A stretch of DNA of 64,000 nt from Pisolithus tinctorius (lineage: Eukaryota > Basidiomycota > Agaricomycetes > Boletales > Pisolithaceae): positions 620,001 to 684,000 of the forward strand of contig JANFAH010000032.1 in assembly GCA_024663395.1 (NCBI GenBank). The letters are read 5' to 3'. Positions 18,967 through 30,944 of this stretch are shown in pieces. Position 1 is the stretch's first letter; every line of letters starts with the position of its first letter. The notes under the pieces are model-generated. The model did no database searches, was not told the DNA's origin, and worked only from the letters and a program-made list of their open reading frames with translations. A program made the translations under genes and the position numbers.

Positions 18967-21900
18967 TCAAAGTGTTGGAAACATTGGACATATGCACTCA
19001 CATAGACGATTGTCCAAAATGGTTTGCAGAAGAGTTTGACACAAAACTCTCCAGTCATGACCATGCTGCTCCACAGCAGATTTGACAGCCTGTTGGATAG
19101 TGGCTTCCATACCAGAACTCTTGTACTCATTGACAGCCAGAGAAACAACATCTTCATTCACAGGTGCTTGTCCATTTTGCAATAAAAAGTAACAATATTC
19201 AAAAATCAGCAGGCAATCTAAGGTAATGAGTATCACTGAAGTAGAACTTCACTACTACTTACAAATACCATGCTCAGCTATTGAGTAAGTGGTGACCTCT
19301 TCTGATGGTGCATTGGAGTTCCCTTCAGTTGTAAGTTTTGCCTAAGTTTGCATATGTGCCATTGTGACAGCATCAATCCCATCACAAAATGGGACTTACT
19401 GTCTGAGGTTGCAGTAGCAAAGAAAAATAATCCATATCACCATGGGTGTAAGGAAAATAAAATGATCAAACCACACACATCCTGGTAAATGATGACAAGG
19501 ATGACAACAAGGATAGTAAGTCAGCAGGAATGGAGTTGGCAAGCCACAGAATTGCTTACAAGCTGTGATTACATCAGGATATAATGTGTGAGTGAGTGCA
19601 TGCAAGAGATATAGATTCTCAGACATCACTCACATCCTACCACCAAAGGCAGCACAAGTAGACAATTCAGCCCATATCCAGCCAATCTTGGCACAAAATT
19701 ACTCACAATCTGTCATGGCACAAACAAGCACAGTGCAAGTGGGGCCAGTCAGCAGACATCCAACCAAACCTGCCATGAAATCACTCACAAACTGTCATGG
19801 CACAAACAAGCACAGTGCAAGTGGGGCCAGTCAGCAGACATCCAACCAAACCTGCCATGAAATCACTCACAAACTGACATGGCACAAACAAGCACAGTGC
19901 AAGTGGGGCCAGTCAGCAGACATCCAACCAAACCAGCCATGAGATCACTCACAGCCTGTCATGGCACAAACAAGCACAATGCAAGTGGGGCCAGTCAGCA
20001 GACATCCAACCAAATCTACCATGAAATCACTCACACCCTGTCATGGCACAAACAAGCAGGGCCAGTCAGCAGACATCCAACCAAACCTGCTATGAAATCA
20101 CTCACACGCTGTCATGGCACAAACAAGCACAGTGCAGGTGGGGCCAGTCAGCAGACATCTAACCAAACCTGCCATGACATCACTCACATGCTGTCATGCC
20201 ACAAACAAGCACAGTGCAAGTGGGGCCAGTCAGCAGACACCCAACCAAACCTGCCATGAAACCACTCACACCCTGTCATGGCACAAACAAGCACAGTGCA
20301 AGTAGGGCCAGTCAGCTGACAGCCAACCAAACCTGCCATGAAATCACTCACAGTCTGTCATGCCACAAACAAGCACAGTGCAAGTGGGGCCAGTCAGCCA
20401 ACATCCAACCAAACCTGCCATGAAATCACTCACAGCCTGTCATGCCACAAACAAGCACAGTGCAAGTGGGGCCAGTCAGCAGACATCCTACCAAACCTGT
20501 AATGAAATCACTCACAGCCTGTCATGCCACAAACACGCACAGTGCAAGTGCAGCCAGTCAGCAAACATCCAACCACACCTGCCATGAAATCACTCACATC
20601 CTGTCATAGCACAAACAAGCACAGTGCAAGTGGGGCCAGTCAGCCGACATCCTACCAAACCTGCCATGAAATCACTCACACCCTGTCTTGGCACAAACAA
20701 GCACAGTGCAAGTGGGGCCAGTCAGCAGACATCCAACCAAACTTGCCATGACATCACTCACAGCCTATCATGGCACAAACAAGCACAGTGCAAGTGGGGC
20801 CAGTCAGCAGACATCCAACCAAACCTGCCATGAAATCACTCACACCCTGTCATGGCACAACAAGCACAGTGCAAGTGGGGCCAGTCAGTGGACATCCAAC
20901 CAAACCTGCCATGAAATCACTCACAGCCTGTCATGGCACAAACAAGCACAGTGCAAGTGGGGCCAGTCAGCAGACATCCAACCAAACCTGTAATGAAATC
21001 ACTCACAGCCTGTCATGACACAAACAAGCAAAGTGCAAATGCAGCCAGTCAGCAGACATCCTACCAAACCTTCCATGAAATCACTCACAGCCTGTCATGG
21101 CACAAACAAGCACAGTGCAAGTGGGGCCAGTCAGCAAACATCCAACCAAACCTGCCATGAAATCACTCACAGCCTGTCATGGCACAAACAAGCACAGTGC
21201 AAGTGTGGCCAATCAGCAGACATCCAACCAAACCAGCCATGAAATCACTCACAGCCTGTCATGGCACAAACAAGCACAGTGCAAGTGGGGACAGTCAGCA
21301 GACATCCAACCAAACCTGCCATGACATCACTCACATACTGTCATGGCACAAACAAGCACAGCACAAGTGGGGCCAGTCAGAAGACATCCTACCAAACCTG
21401 CCATGAAATCACTCACAACCTGTCATGGCACAAACAAGCACAGTGCAAGTGGGGCCAGTCAGCAGACATCCAACCAAACCTGCCATGACATCACTCACAG
21501 TCTGTTGTGGCACAAACAAGCACAGTGCAAGTGGGGCCAGTCAGCAGACATCCAACCATACCTGCCATGAAATCACTCACATACTGTCATGGCACAAACA
21601 AGCACAGTGCAAGTGGGGCCAGTCAGCAAACATCCAACCAAACCTGCCATGAAATTGCTCACATACTGTCATGGCACAAACAAGCACAGTGCAAGTGGGG
21701 CCAGTCAGCAGACATCCAACCAAACCTGCCATGAAATCACTCACATACTGTCATGGCACAAACAAGCACAGTGCAAGTGGGGCCAGTCAGCAGACATCCA
21801 ACCAAACCTGCCATGAAATCACTCACACGCTGTCATGACACAAACAAGCACAGTGCAAGTGGGGCCAGTCAGCAGACATCCAACCAAACCTGCCATGAGA

Positions 21901-24347
21901 TCACTCACAGCCTGTCATGGCACAATCAAGCACAGTGCAAGTGGGGCCAGTCAGCAGACATCCAACCAAACCTGCCATGAAATCACTCACAGTCTGTCAT
22001 GACACAAATAAGCACAGTGCAAGTGGGGCCAGTCAGCTGACATCCAACCAAACCAGCCATGAAATCACTCACAGCCTGTCATGGCACAAACAAGCACAGT
22101 GCAAGTGGGGCCAGTCAGCCAACATCCAACCACACCTGCCATGAAATCACTCACATCCTGTCATGGCACAAACAAGCACAGTGCAAGTGGGGCCAGTCAG
22201 CAGACATCCAACCAAACCTGCCAGGAAATCACTCACAAGCTGTCATGGCACAATGATGCATACCATAAATGTAATCTGTCAGTGAGAATTCTCCTACATA
22301 TGCCATGTCATCACTTACAAACTGTCATTCCCCATCCAGATATCATGCAAGTGACACCAGTCAGTACACATCCACCTTCATTTGCCATGAAGTCACAAAC
22401 ATTCTATATCCCATGATATGCACATGCCATGTCAGTTCACAATGTGCAGATAACCCTGTCATAAAATACCATACTTCCTGTTATGCCAATCCAAATGAGG
22501 TCAGTGAATCTTCAGCCAACCTTCCATGAAATCACCCACCACCTGACAGGTCAGACAAATGCAAGGCATTTGCACCAACTTTCAGTTGACAGTATTCCTA
22601 CCCCAGTCACAATGTTACTCACCAACTTTTATGCCAAAAATATGTGCAGAACATGTGAGGACATCCATTGCATTTAGCAACAACTATGGCACCACAATCA
22701 GATACTCACATAATGCTTGGGGAACCAACTGAGCATAGCAGATTCAAAAGCTCTTATGTCATATCTTTCCCCTTCCTCAATTACACTTCTGATCATTCTT
22801 CTCACCACCCTTCAGAATATCAGAATTTGTGGTGAGTGCACACTGCTGGCTTACCAGGTTACAGCATAATCAATACATAAGCCAATGCTTGACTGCTGGG
22901 TTGATATAAGTAACCTCTGCAGGCCTTCCTCATTCAATACACTTGCTGTGCACTGGATCAAAGTAGTGCAATCTGCACTCTCATTATGCATCTCTGTCAA
23001 GAATTCTTGCATCAAGCACAACCATCTATTACAAATGCAGTACTCACCTTCCAGTGGGAGATACAATTTAGGTGGGAATTTGCACTGGTCCAGTATCTGT
23101 TTGATATGTGTCTGCCACTTTTCTAATAACAGAGATTCCCTTTCTCTGGCCTTTTCCTCTGCTTCCTCCATCTCCAACCCTTCATCCAGAAGTTCCTCAA
23201 TGGCAGCAAAATTCAATGCATCCACCTTTGTTAGCAGCACTACTACTGGGACTATGGAGATCCTTGTCAGTGACAGCCACAATTCCAGAAGTGAACATAC
23301 CATGTGCTGTGTCACACTCATTGAAGAACTTCTGTTCAGCTGCAGTGACTGTCCTGTGGTAGTCAGTCATGGGGATACAATACCTATGTATACCTGATGG
23401 TCAGTTGAGTCAGTAACTACTAAGGCAACTCTCACCAAATTGCATGGATACGCTTATTCAGTGTCCATGCAACTGCATGGTCCAGAACAAACTTTTTCAT
23501 CTCCTCAAACTGTTCAGCAGATCCTGCCTCAAACCCTGGAGAGTCATGGAATACAAAGCCTGGGTTACTCTTGAACACAAGCTCATCTTCAATGTTATGG
23601 TAGCCTCGCTGGAGGTAATCAACTGTAACCTGACTTGCAATCCAAGGTACATAGTATCTTACCCCTAAAGTGCCTTGCACAACAACATTGTCAATCTACA
23701 AATTGTTAGATAAGTGCCAAAGACTTGACATCAGCATACCTTGTTTCCTTTTCCATCAAATATATCAGGTTTGTCTACTGTGTTACACACCCTCTGGAGG
23801 ATGGTCGTTTTGCCAGCATTTCCTCTTCCAATGACCAAAACTCGAAATCTCTCAATATCTTTCATGTACTCCTTGGCCATTTTGGGATCCAAATGAAATG
23901 GAGCACGTGAAGCAGTGGTTTCTATTCCAAACATCAAGGACATCCACATCCGCCAATTAATAGTAGTCATACTTATCATAGCACCTAGATCAGTCATTTC
24001 ACCAGTGAGATTGCCGGCTGCCGCATTTAGATCTTAGGAACTAGTTGTAGCAGATCATAACAAGCAACGAAAACAACAGTACCTGCACTGGCTGCGGCCT
24101 CAGCAGCAGCAGCGTCCGTGGCAACGGCAACCGGAACGGAGCTCGTCATATTACTAGTTGGGTTACTGGCTTCTGCACTCATATCTTAGCAACGAGCCGT
24201 CCGATGATGACAAGTAAATATGATAGTACCTGTAGTTTCTGTTTCAGCGGTAACCGGATCACCGTGACTCTTGTGGGAGCGACGAGAGTCAGTGGCCCTG
24301 GCACTCGGCAAGTAAGCCAGAAACTTCTTTACACGTCCGGGAGCCAT
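18967..24347 (-). CDS. P-loop GTPase (G-domain protein) with minisatellite-filled intron
   Basis: Predicted GTP-binding protein of a family common in mushrooms. Exons I can join in phase are 24347-24230, 24184-24083, 24032-23740, 23695-23436, 23383-23301, 23251-23048, 22993-22855 and 22809-22710. G1 is GRGNAGKTT (exon 3), G3 DSPGF (exon 4), G4 LTKVD (exon 6). Exon 8 ends in an SAMLSWFPKHY-like segment. Two C-terminal exons, 19341-19269 and 19166-18967, join in phase with each other and end at TGA. A hydrophobic exon near 19613-19400 is likely, but its splice frame is unresolved. Between 22709 and about 19620 lies an intron of about 3 kb holding an 82-bp array, while the other introns are about 45-60 bp. 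Exons 1-2 are CpG-rich and later exons CpG-poor, so decay may have spread into the gene. Whether it is still expressed is unknown. Confidence 0.7.
19706..22255. repeat. 82-bp minisatellite array, about 31 copies
   Basis: Units run TGTCATGGCACAAACAAGCA, CAGTGCAAGTGGGGCCAGTC, AGCAGACATCCAACCAAACC, then TGCCATGAAATCACTCACA. Spacing is 82 bp almost throughout, with one shortened unit near 20040-20090. Degenerate units extend to about 19620 and 22620. Because 82 is not a multiple of three, the many 75-codon frames here are repeat artefacts. The array lies in the apparent long intron of the GTPase gene. Units differ by scattered substitutions. Confidence 0.95.
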
Positions 24348-25192
24348 GTGGATTCGAGAGGTACAAGTCTTCGAGATGTTACGAGTGAATAAGGCCTGAA
24401 ATGGATCAGTGCGAGCGTTGTTGCCGTGAGGTTCAAGTTCGACGACGACGTGGAGAGACTGATACTATCAGAGGCGCCGAAACTCCCCACCTACACGAGT
24501 AGGAGGCATGTCTTCTCACGTGACTGCCACTGCGCTTTGGTATAGTCTGGTAAATATGTGGGTCTGTAGCAAATGTAAAGGTGACTCGGACGACACCATG
24601 ACCGACTCTGAATACGGCCACCAAACCGCTACTAGTATCTAGTCCAACCTTGAGCAGTGTGCCACCACCCTCGTCCGATCTCGAAGCTACCCTTGGCGAA
24701 TGCATTGCGCGGCAACTTATCTCACGCCCAAGTCCAGCTAGAAATGTTTTTCCACGCCTGTTCGCGCGTCCCTACCAATGGAAGACAATTCATTTGTGTT
24801 GATGTGCATAGGAAAGAGGGTCCGTGTTCGTCATGTCCAGTCTTGACCTACTGAAGGACTGGATAGGGAGGAATTGATCAATACGGAGCAGCCGTTTTCG
24901 TGAGATGAAGCGTCATATTTGGCGTGCAATATGAATCTACGAGGGACCGGTGTGAAACGGTGCCTTTCCTACGTTCGAGAAGGAAGAGTCGTCCTTAACG
25001 TAGTGGTCGGCGGCCACTGTCAGATGCTCCGAGTTGTTGGTGTAAAGGTGAGCGCTGTCACTGAACGTGGTCTGCTAAAGCATCGATGTGACAGTTTTCA
25101 ACATGTTACCGAAGGCGACCAACCGCATCGAACTGTGTCGAACTCAGGCGTCTCTCCTCAATAACCGATTGCTATGTACTCTCAACCATCTG
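24348..25192. other. Upstream region of the GTPase gene
   Basis: CpG-rich unique sequence with only short unsupported frames. It should contain the promoter of the minus-strand GTPase gene, but I see no clear TATA box. Confidence 0.5.
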
Positions 25193-25505
25193 CATGCCTG
25201 TATGCGTCTCCTCCCTCTCCTACGAGCCCCATCTTGTGTATAAGCGATATTGCGGATGGAAAAGCAGATCGGGCATGCACGCAGACGTTTTTTGCATGTC
25301 GACTTGGGCGTTTACTACAGGTGTGGGGAAGGAGAACAAGCTGTGATTAAGCGTGGCCCGGAGGGTTACGAAGACTAGTCTCCTAGTGTCATCGTCAAGG
25401 CTGGGCACCCGCGCTAGAAGGACCATCAACATCCGAACCGTACCCAATGCTATTCAATCCTCGTTTCAGTCTCGTTTCCAATGCCTGACGCAGTATGGTG
25501 ACTTT
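25193..25505. repeat. Dispersed block B, copy 1
   Basis: About 310 bp similar to 36238-36530; shared stretches include GTCGACTTGGGCGTTTACTA and ATCGTCAAGGCT. On the minus strand both copies keep a related open frame (PVVNAQVD, then MPD and YRLY), which may be an exon remnant. It lies upstream of the GTPase gene. Confidence 0.8.
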
Positions 25506-26640
25506 GGAAGCCTCTCGCCGTCGGTGGCATGGGCGGATGCCGAAGCCATTCGTCAAGGCGACCGTTGCGCTCCAGGACGGCTACACACGCGAAACACGCT
25601 GGGACATCTCTTTGGATGTACGCGCTCCAGTTATATTTCCCATGTAGCAGCACTCATTCCATAATCTTTTGTACATATCCTCAGCTCTCACTTGCGTTCG
25701 TTATAGATATGGCTAACGCTGAAGAAGCTGGCGGTGAGTGACGAATCAGGTGCCCTCCGGCAAATTTTCCCGCACTGCGCCCGGCCGGTTGCAGCAGGAT
25801 CAAACCAGCTTTCAGCCTTCCGAGCACACCCGTTCGATTGAACTCGTGCATCCTGAAAGAATCAAGCCTTCAAATTTTGGAATTTTCTATCCTCCGATCA
25901 AAGGAAAGATCAGAAATGCGAGGGGGTGGTCTCCCGGGCGACATTACAACGATGACGTCCTCCCCGTAGTATATGCTAACGGCTCATCCGAGCCCAGGAA
26001 ACACCGACATCGCTGAGCAGGCACTCTATCACACTGGGGGGACACACTTTCGTTTTCAGAAGGAGATCAGGAGATATGCGAGACATCTGACGATTATTCT
26101 AAAAACACGACATGCGTGTGTATCGTAAAAAAACAAGGGAATGGGACTTCAGCGTTCGATCAAAGAGGAATGTGTTAGAAGAGCAGTGCAACAAACACGA
26201 TACAATGCCAGCGATCTAATAAATTAAGATGAACTTCCGTCTTCTTCTTATCCTCCTCCAACTTGCATGTGCTGCCTCGGTGAGGGGCCAGGCTGCTGGG
26301 ATTCGATTGGGTAAAATGTGAGGGGAGGGCTGCTCTCGCCTTCGCTGTGACATGAATCCTAGCCACTGTCGTGTTTACACCAGTGACAGTGGCATTGACC
26401 TGCTAGTATGGAAAGCCGGACAATCGCGCTTCCGTACGGCCGAAAGTTGGAACTTTTTCCGGAGGTCACGTGGACATGCAGCACGTATCTTCGAAGTTAT
26501 TAGGGAGATGGGTCCAGCACAGAGCGCGGCTGCACTGCTGACATAATCATCATTTACACCAAGATCCGCCCAGTCACGTCCTCGGAGTCCTCGGACGTGA
26601 AGTACCTGCTAACGGAACAGATATTCGCGAGAACGTCTGT
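25506..26640. other. Intergenic stretch without a clear gene
   Basis: Only short frames. A small ATG exon-like piece at about 25711 (MANAEEAGG before GTGAGT) might be a first exon, but nothing continues it convincingly. Confidence 0.4.
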
Positions 26641-27210
26641 TGTGTGTGTTTTTGTGACAACAGAGTTCCTCCAAGCTGTGAGTTTTGTGGAGCCCTCAGT
26701 GGTACCAGCCGTGGAAACCTTCTGTTGCACAACGACGACGAGGATGCAGCCAGCACCCAACAGCAGACTCGGACTGGGCATGCGACCACCGCTGCCATCC
26801 TACGGGCATGGGCCGTCGATCTCAGCACTGGCTCAACAGCAACAAATGCTACACCAGCCCGTTCTACATCATGGCGCCACTGACTCACAAACAGGACAAC
26901 TTTGTTCGTAGGGCCGATATCAGGTGGTATATCAGACGACATTCTCAACAGACTACTCGGGATACGTACGTTAACAATGGCGTCTTCACCCGCTGACTTG
27001 CAATGTGTGTGACCAGGCGTACGGTCGCGTTCAAACGACTCATCACTCCAGCCATCAAACCACAGGGCTTCGGGTTCGTCGAATACGAAGACTCAGACTC
27101 TTCAATAAGGTGCATCAATCTGCTCAATGGCGTCGAACTGCCAGCGCTCGAAGGCGGTTGCGCAAGCAAAAAACTGTTGGTGCATCCTGTACTACGTAGA
27201 CAGGTGCGCC
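26640..27210 (+). pseudogene. RBM25-like RNA-binding protein fragment
   Basis: A Gln/Pro-rich stretch (26740-26890; LGMRPPLPSYGHGPS) is followed, after a shift of frame near 26895, by an RRM: TTLFVGPISGGISDDILNRL. After a probable intron ending in CAG near 27017 comes KPQGFGFVEYED (RNP1) and INLLNGVELPALEGG, then KKLLV. This resembles the RRM of RBM25-type splicing factors, where LLNGVELP and KKLLVK are characteristic. The frame break and the missing helicase-like and PWI C-terminal parts suggest a broken partial copy. Confidence 0.55.
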
Positions 27211-28655
27211 ATTCACTTAAACTATCATGTACACCGCTATGTTTTATTCATAATATGCATCTCAGGTCTCGATGGCGACAAACCTGGTCAGGTCGACTAC
27301 TCCCAGAGGAAGCCGCAGGCGGCGAGTCCCGTGCGTACGAAGAGCGGTGCGTTGTAGCATTGGCATGATTTCTGCCAAAAGATTGTGCGTGGTCTCGAAG
27401 ACTTGTGGTCCAAATGCATGCTGTAGGAAGGAGAGTGGGTGGTGGGAAGGGGGATGTGGCGGTTGATATGATGATGACAGTGATAATGAATTCATGCGCA
27501 TTCAGAATCAGATTCGGGTATTCGTAAGTACGCCCTTGACTCATTTTACCTCGAATGATATACTTCTCTCTTCTTTTCCTCCATGCAAAATGCGAAAAAA
27601 ATATAAATCATTGTCCGTTGTCATGGTGAATGAGGAGGAAATGAATTTTTGTGAGCTGTGGTTAACTATGTGTCAAGTGTTCATCACTTTTCTTTTTCTC
27701 CCCCCCAGTAACCGCTTGAGTATATTGATCGTAACTCCTTGACTTGAGCATGAATTCGGCCTTGTCTGCACCCCGAGGGCGCAGGTACATAATAGACAGC
27801 ATCGCTTGGCAGCGTTTCAAAATATTTTGGCCACTGATATGGGTCTGGAGTGTGTCGCTGTGTTGAGTTCCACTGTCGTCATTGGAAGTTGCGCCTATTA
27901 GAATCTCTCTGGCCATCTACATAGCGCTATAGCTATTCGCGTCCTCGTCATCCAGTGCGTTGTGCTTTGAAAGGATCGCCGAGCGTTCGCTGTAGTAGTC
28001 TCGTGGTACAATTGAAAAGGTTATAATGCATATATCATAGCACATAATGCACAACTTTGAGGGAAAATTTGATCAGGTATCGCTCCCCAACAGCTAAATT
28101 GCATGCTGGTAGTGCAAAATTCTCATAATGCACTGGATTTTGGCGGTCCCGATCATATGTATTGTGACCTTTTCTACTGTAGTTTGGTAAAAAAGCAAGT
28201 CCCGCTCACTAGTCATCGTGGTTATGCATCACGGGCGGACACACTCAATCGCATGGTATGCTTAATGTGAATAGTATGGGAGATAACTCTCTTGAGCTTT
28301 TCTTGTCATGTAGTGCGTGCTCTTTCGAAGGATCGTCGAGCGCTTACGAGGTAGTCTCGTGATCATATCGGTGAGAGGTACTTAAGTCCCAGTCAGCGCC
28401 AATTGTTCTCGAGCATCAATGGAGTTTCTCCGGTAAAATTGGGGTCTCCAGTTTACTTCATGATCATATACATATGACTGTTGACAACCGAACGCAGCTG
28501 ATGCTGAGAAAGTCCCGAACGTTCCCTTTCATGGGTGCTCGGCTGTTTTGTGGTCACCAGTAATATTGGGTACAAATTGGGTAGGTGCATTTCATCTCCG
28601 GTGATCATGGATATCCGTGTTCGTGAATGTTCCCTTTTGAAAGTTGGACAACTGC
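27211..28655. other. Intergenic stretch
   Basis: No supported gene. Two similar 50-bp pieces occur near 27960-28015 and 28310-28360 (GGATCG-CGAGCG and GTAGTCTCGTG), probably remnants of a small repeat. Confidence 0.4.
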
Positions 28656-28658
28656 TGA

Positions 28659-28892
28659 CACAGCGAGTTTTCCACTATATAGTATCCTGTTATATGTAAT
28701 ACAATCTCACACTTAGAGTTTGCGATGGAATCCCTACTTGAAGTTTAGATCCTTCAAAGCTGAGCAAATGCATGGAAAAGGATCTAAACTTCAAGTTTGT
28801 GATGGCATACTGAAAAAATCTGTACTCTAAGTGTGAGATTGACATATTGACTTACATATAACAGGGTACTATATAGTGGAAAATTCGCTGTG
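28659..28892. mobile_element. 234-bp MITE with 3-bp target duplication
   Basis: Ends CACAGCGAGTTTTCCACTA and its imperfect complement TAGTGGAAAATTCGCTGTG, with further inner pairing (CTCACACTTAGAG against CTCTAAGTGTGAG). TGA flanks it at 28656-28658 and 28893-28895. A 3-bp duplication fits PIF/Harbinger MITEs, but the ends differ from those of the Harbinger element 60 bp away. Confidence 0.7.
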
Positions 28893-29040
28893 TGAGCACG
28901 TTGGTGCGACAATTTTGGTAGACAAAACAGGAGTCAACGTGGACCGATATAAGTGGCGCTCAAGGTGGCTTTGGAAGCGCTCTGGAAGCGCTCTGGAAGT
29001 GGCAAATTCGAGAGCAATGCCGTGACGGAGTTTGAAAGTT

Positions 29041-30770
29041 ATGCCTCCCTATCGACGACACCCTCGACGGTCTGCTCGCCTGCAGACACTCTTATCAAAA
29101 CCCATGGCTTCATCGAGTGGACAAGCTCGTCGAGGAAGGCCTTCCGTAACTGCGACTACTGCTGGTGGATCGTCCTCACAAGTACCTGGGAGTGGGAGTA
29201 AAGGGAAGGGCCCAGCATCCAACAAGCAGCCGGCGGCTGACTCCTCGATGGAAAGTACCCAGCCGAAAAACATCAATTGGGATACTCCTCGTACCGAAAT
29301 ACTCGTCCAGTGGCTCCTTAGCCATCCTGCTAACTGCAGGATTCTTTTCAGCAACAAAAACTCAGGCGACTTACCCCCATCATTATCATCTACTTCGACT
29401 GAGAGACCGGTGGGCCACAACAAGAAGGAGGTCCAAGTGATGATCGCTCAAGCCATTTTCGAGGATGACAGCGTCTACAAGGACATGTACACAGCGAGTG
29501 CTGCCAAGTTTCAAGTCAGCGTGGGCAACCGTCTCAATACGTGAGTCTCCGATCATCTGATAAACCCAGGATTCACTAATGATCATCTAGGCTGAAAGCA
29601 AGCTATCGAAAGTGCCGTGCGCGATTCAAACAGTCTGGGGAAGGCATCATACCTGGCCATCCAAAATTCGCCAACCTTCACGGTATGTTACATGACTGAT
29701 GTACAAGAATGCAGGGGCTTATGTGTACATACAGATGTCGTTCTCAACAGTTTTCCTTGGTATGACGACTTACATTCCATTTGGCAGGGGAACCCATCGT
29801 TCGATCCCGAGCCCTTCAACTCCGAGCCGAACAAAAACCATGCAGAGGGCTTCTTAGCGGTTATCCAAAACAAGACACTTGGTATGAAGAACGTTTCGGG
29901 TTCTGGGGCTGAGATCGCAGGTGATTGCATGGGTGCGGGGGGGACAGCGGGGGAACTCGAGGAAGCCGAGGAGGACGTGCCATCTCAAGCTGGCGGTGAA
30001 GTCACTAATGCGGGCGAAGAAGATGGTGGAGCTGGGTTTGATGAGGCAATGCCGGGGTTTGGGGATGAGCAGACTGGTGGTGATGAGTCCCCCGACGTCA
30101 ACATGGACTCTGCGTCTGTGCAGGGTGACGAGGTATGTTCATGTTCATTCAGAGCAACGTTAATGAAATTTTACTGATAAGTTATTGCTAGTTACAATGG
30201 CCTTCAACGCCAAGTGACACTCATTTCCCCTCTAGGTTCTCCCTCCTGCGAAGGGGTCGTACGCCCTCATCGGATAGCCGAATCGCCTTCTCTCGGTCTT
30301 CGCCGTATCTTCGCCCTCCTCCTTCATCTGCAAGTATCGCCTCTACGACAACATCTGAATCCTCCGGTAGCTCTTCCCGAAAACCTAGCCAGTCCCTCTG
30401 GGACTCATCATCAAAGACAAGTTCGACGAAGCCAAGTTCGACGCTAACTAAACGTGGCAAGTCTCAGCTTCAAGACCAGGTCATCGACTTGAGTCACGAA
30501 GCTGAGTCGTTAGTGGCTTCTTCTTCTTCTGGGAAGACTAAACGCTATATGGTCAAGATGGAATATCTTCGTAGGAAGGAGGAATTGATGAAAGAGCAGG
30601 CGGAAATGGCGACTAAGATGGAATTGGAGTTGGAGGCGAAGAAACTCGACATCCAGCTGATGAAGGCCCAGGAGATCACCTTCAACAGCGAGGCAGAGAC
30701 GCTTCGCCTCAAAATCGAGCTTGCGAAACTCATGAAGGCCGATTCGGACGCAACCCCTCCCGCTGCATAG
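29041..30770 (+). CDS. Harbinger Myb/SANT-like DNA-binding protein
   Basis: Accessory protein that in Harbinger elements binds element DNA and brings in the nuclease. Exons fit as 29041-29540, 29591-29682, 29735-30132 and 30192-30770, joined in phase and ending at TAG. A basic N-terminus precedes a Myb/SANT-like domain: INWDTPRTEILVQWL, then GHNKKEVQVMIAQAI, VGNRLNTLKASYRKCRARF and the WYDDLHSIWQGNP segment. A Gly/Glu-rich acidic linker and a Ser-rich stretch follow. The last 90 residues form a Lys/Glu/Met-rich coiled coil (MVKMEYLRRKEELMKEQAEM). ATG 29041 is the first in the open frame. Convergent with the nuclease, 174 bp apart. Confidence 0.8.
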
Positions 30771-30944
30771 GTTTATCTTGTCGTGGCCAAGTTTTTACTC
30801 ACACTTCCCCACTGTATCCATCTCCGGCGTGTTCCCACTATGTACTCGCATCATATTCGTGTTTCTGCTATTCTCTCGCAAGATGTACATATGGTGAATG
30901 TATTTTTTTCATCTTGCTAATACTACCGTCTCCCACAACCGCTA

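Noticed and set aside
19706..22255. CRISPR-like array of regular repeats
   Set aside because: Whole 82-bp units are alike with no variable spacers, and the DNA is eukaryotic.
19592..22529. Many overlapping 75-codon plus-strand frames
   Set aside because: They repeat every 82 bp and only reflect the minisatellite unit; 82 is not a multiple of three and no frame persists.
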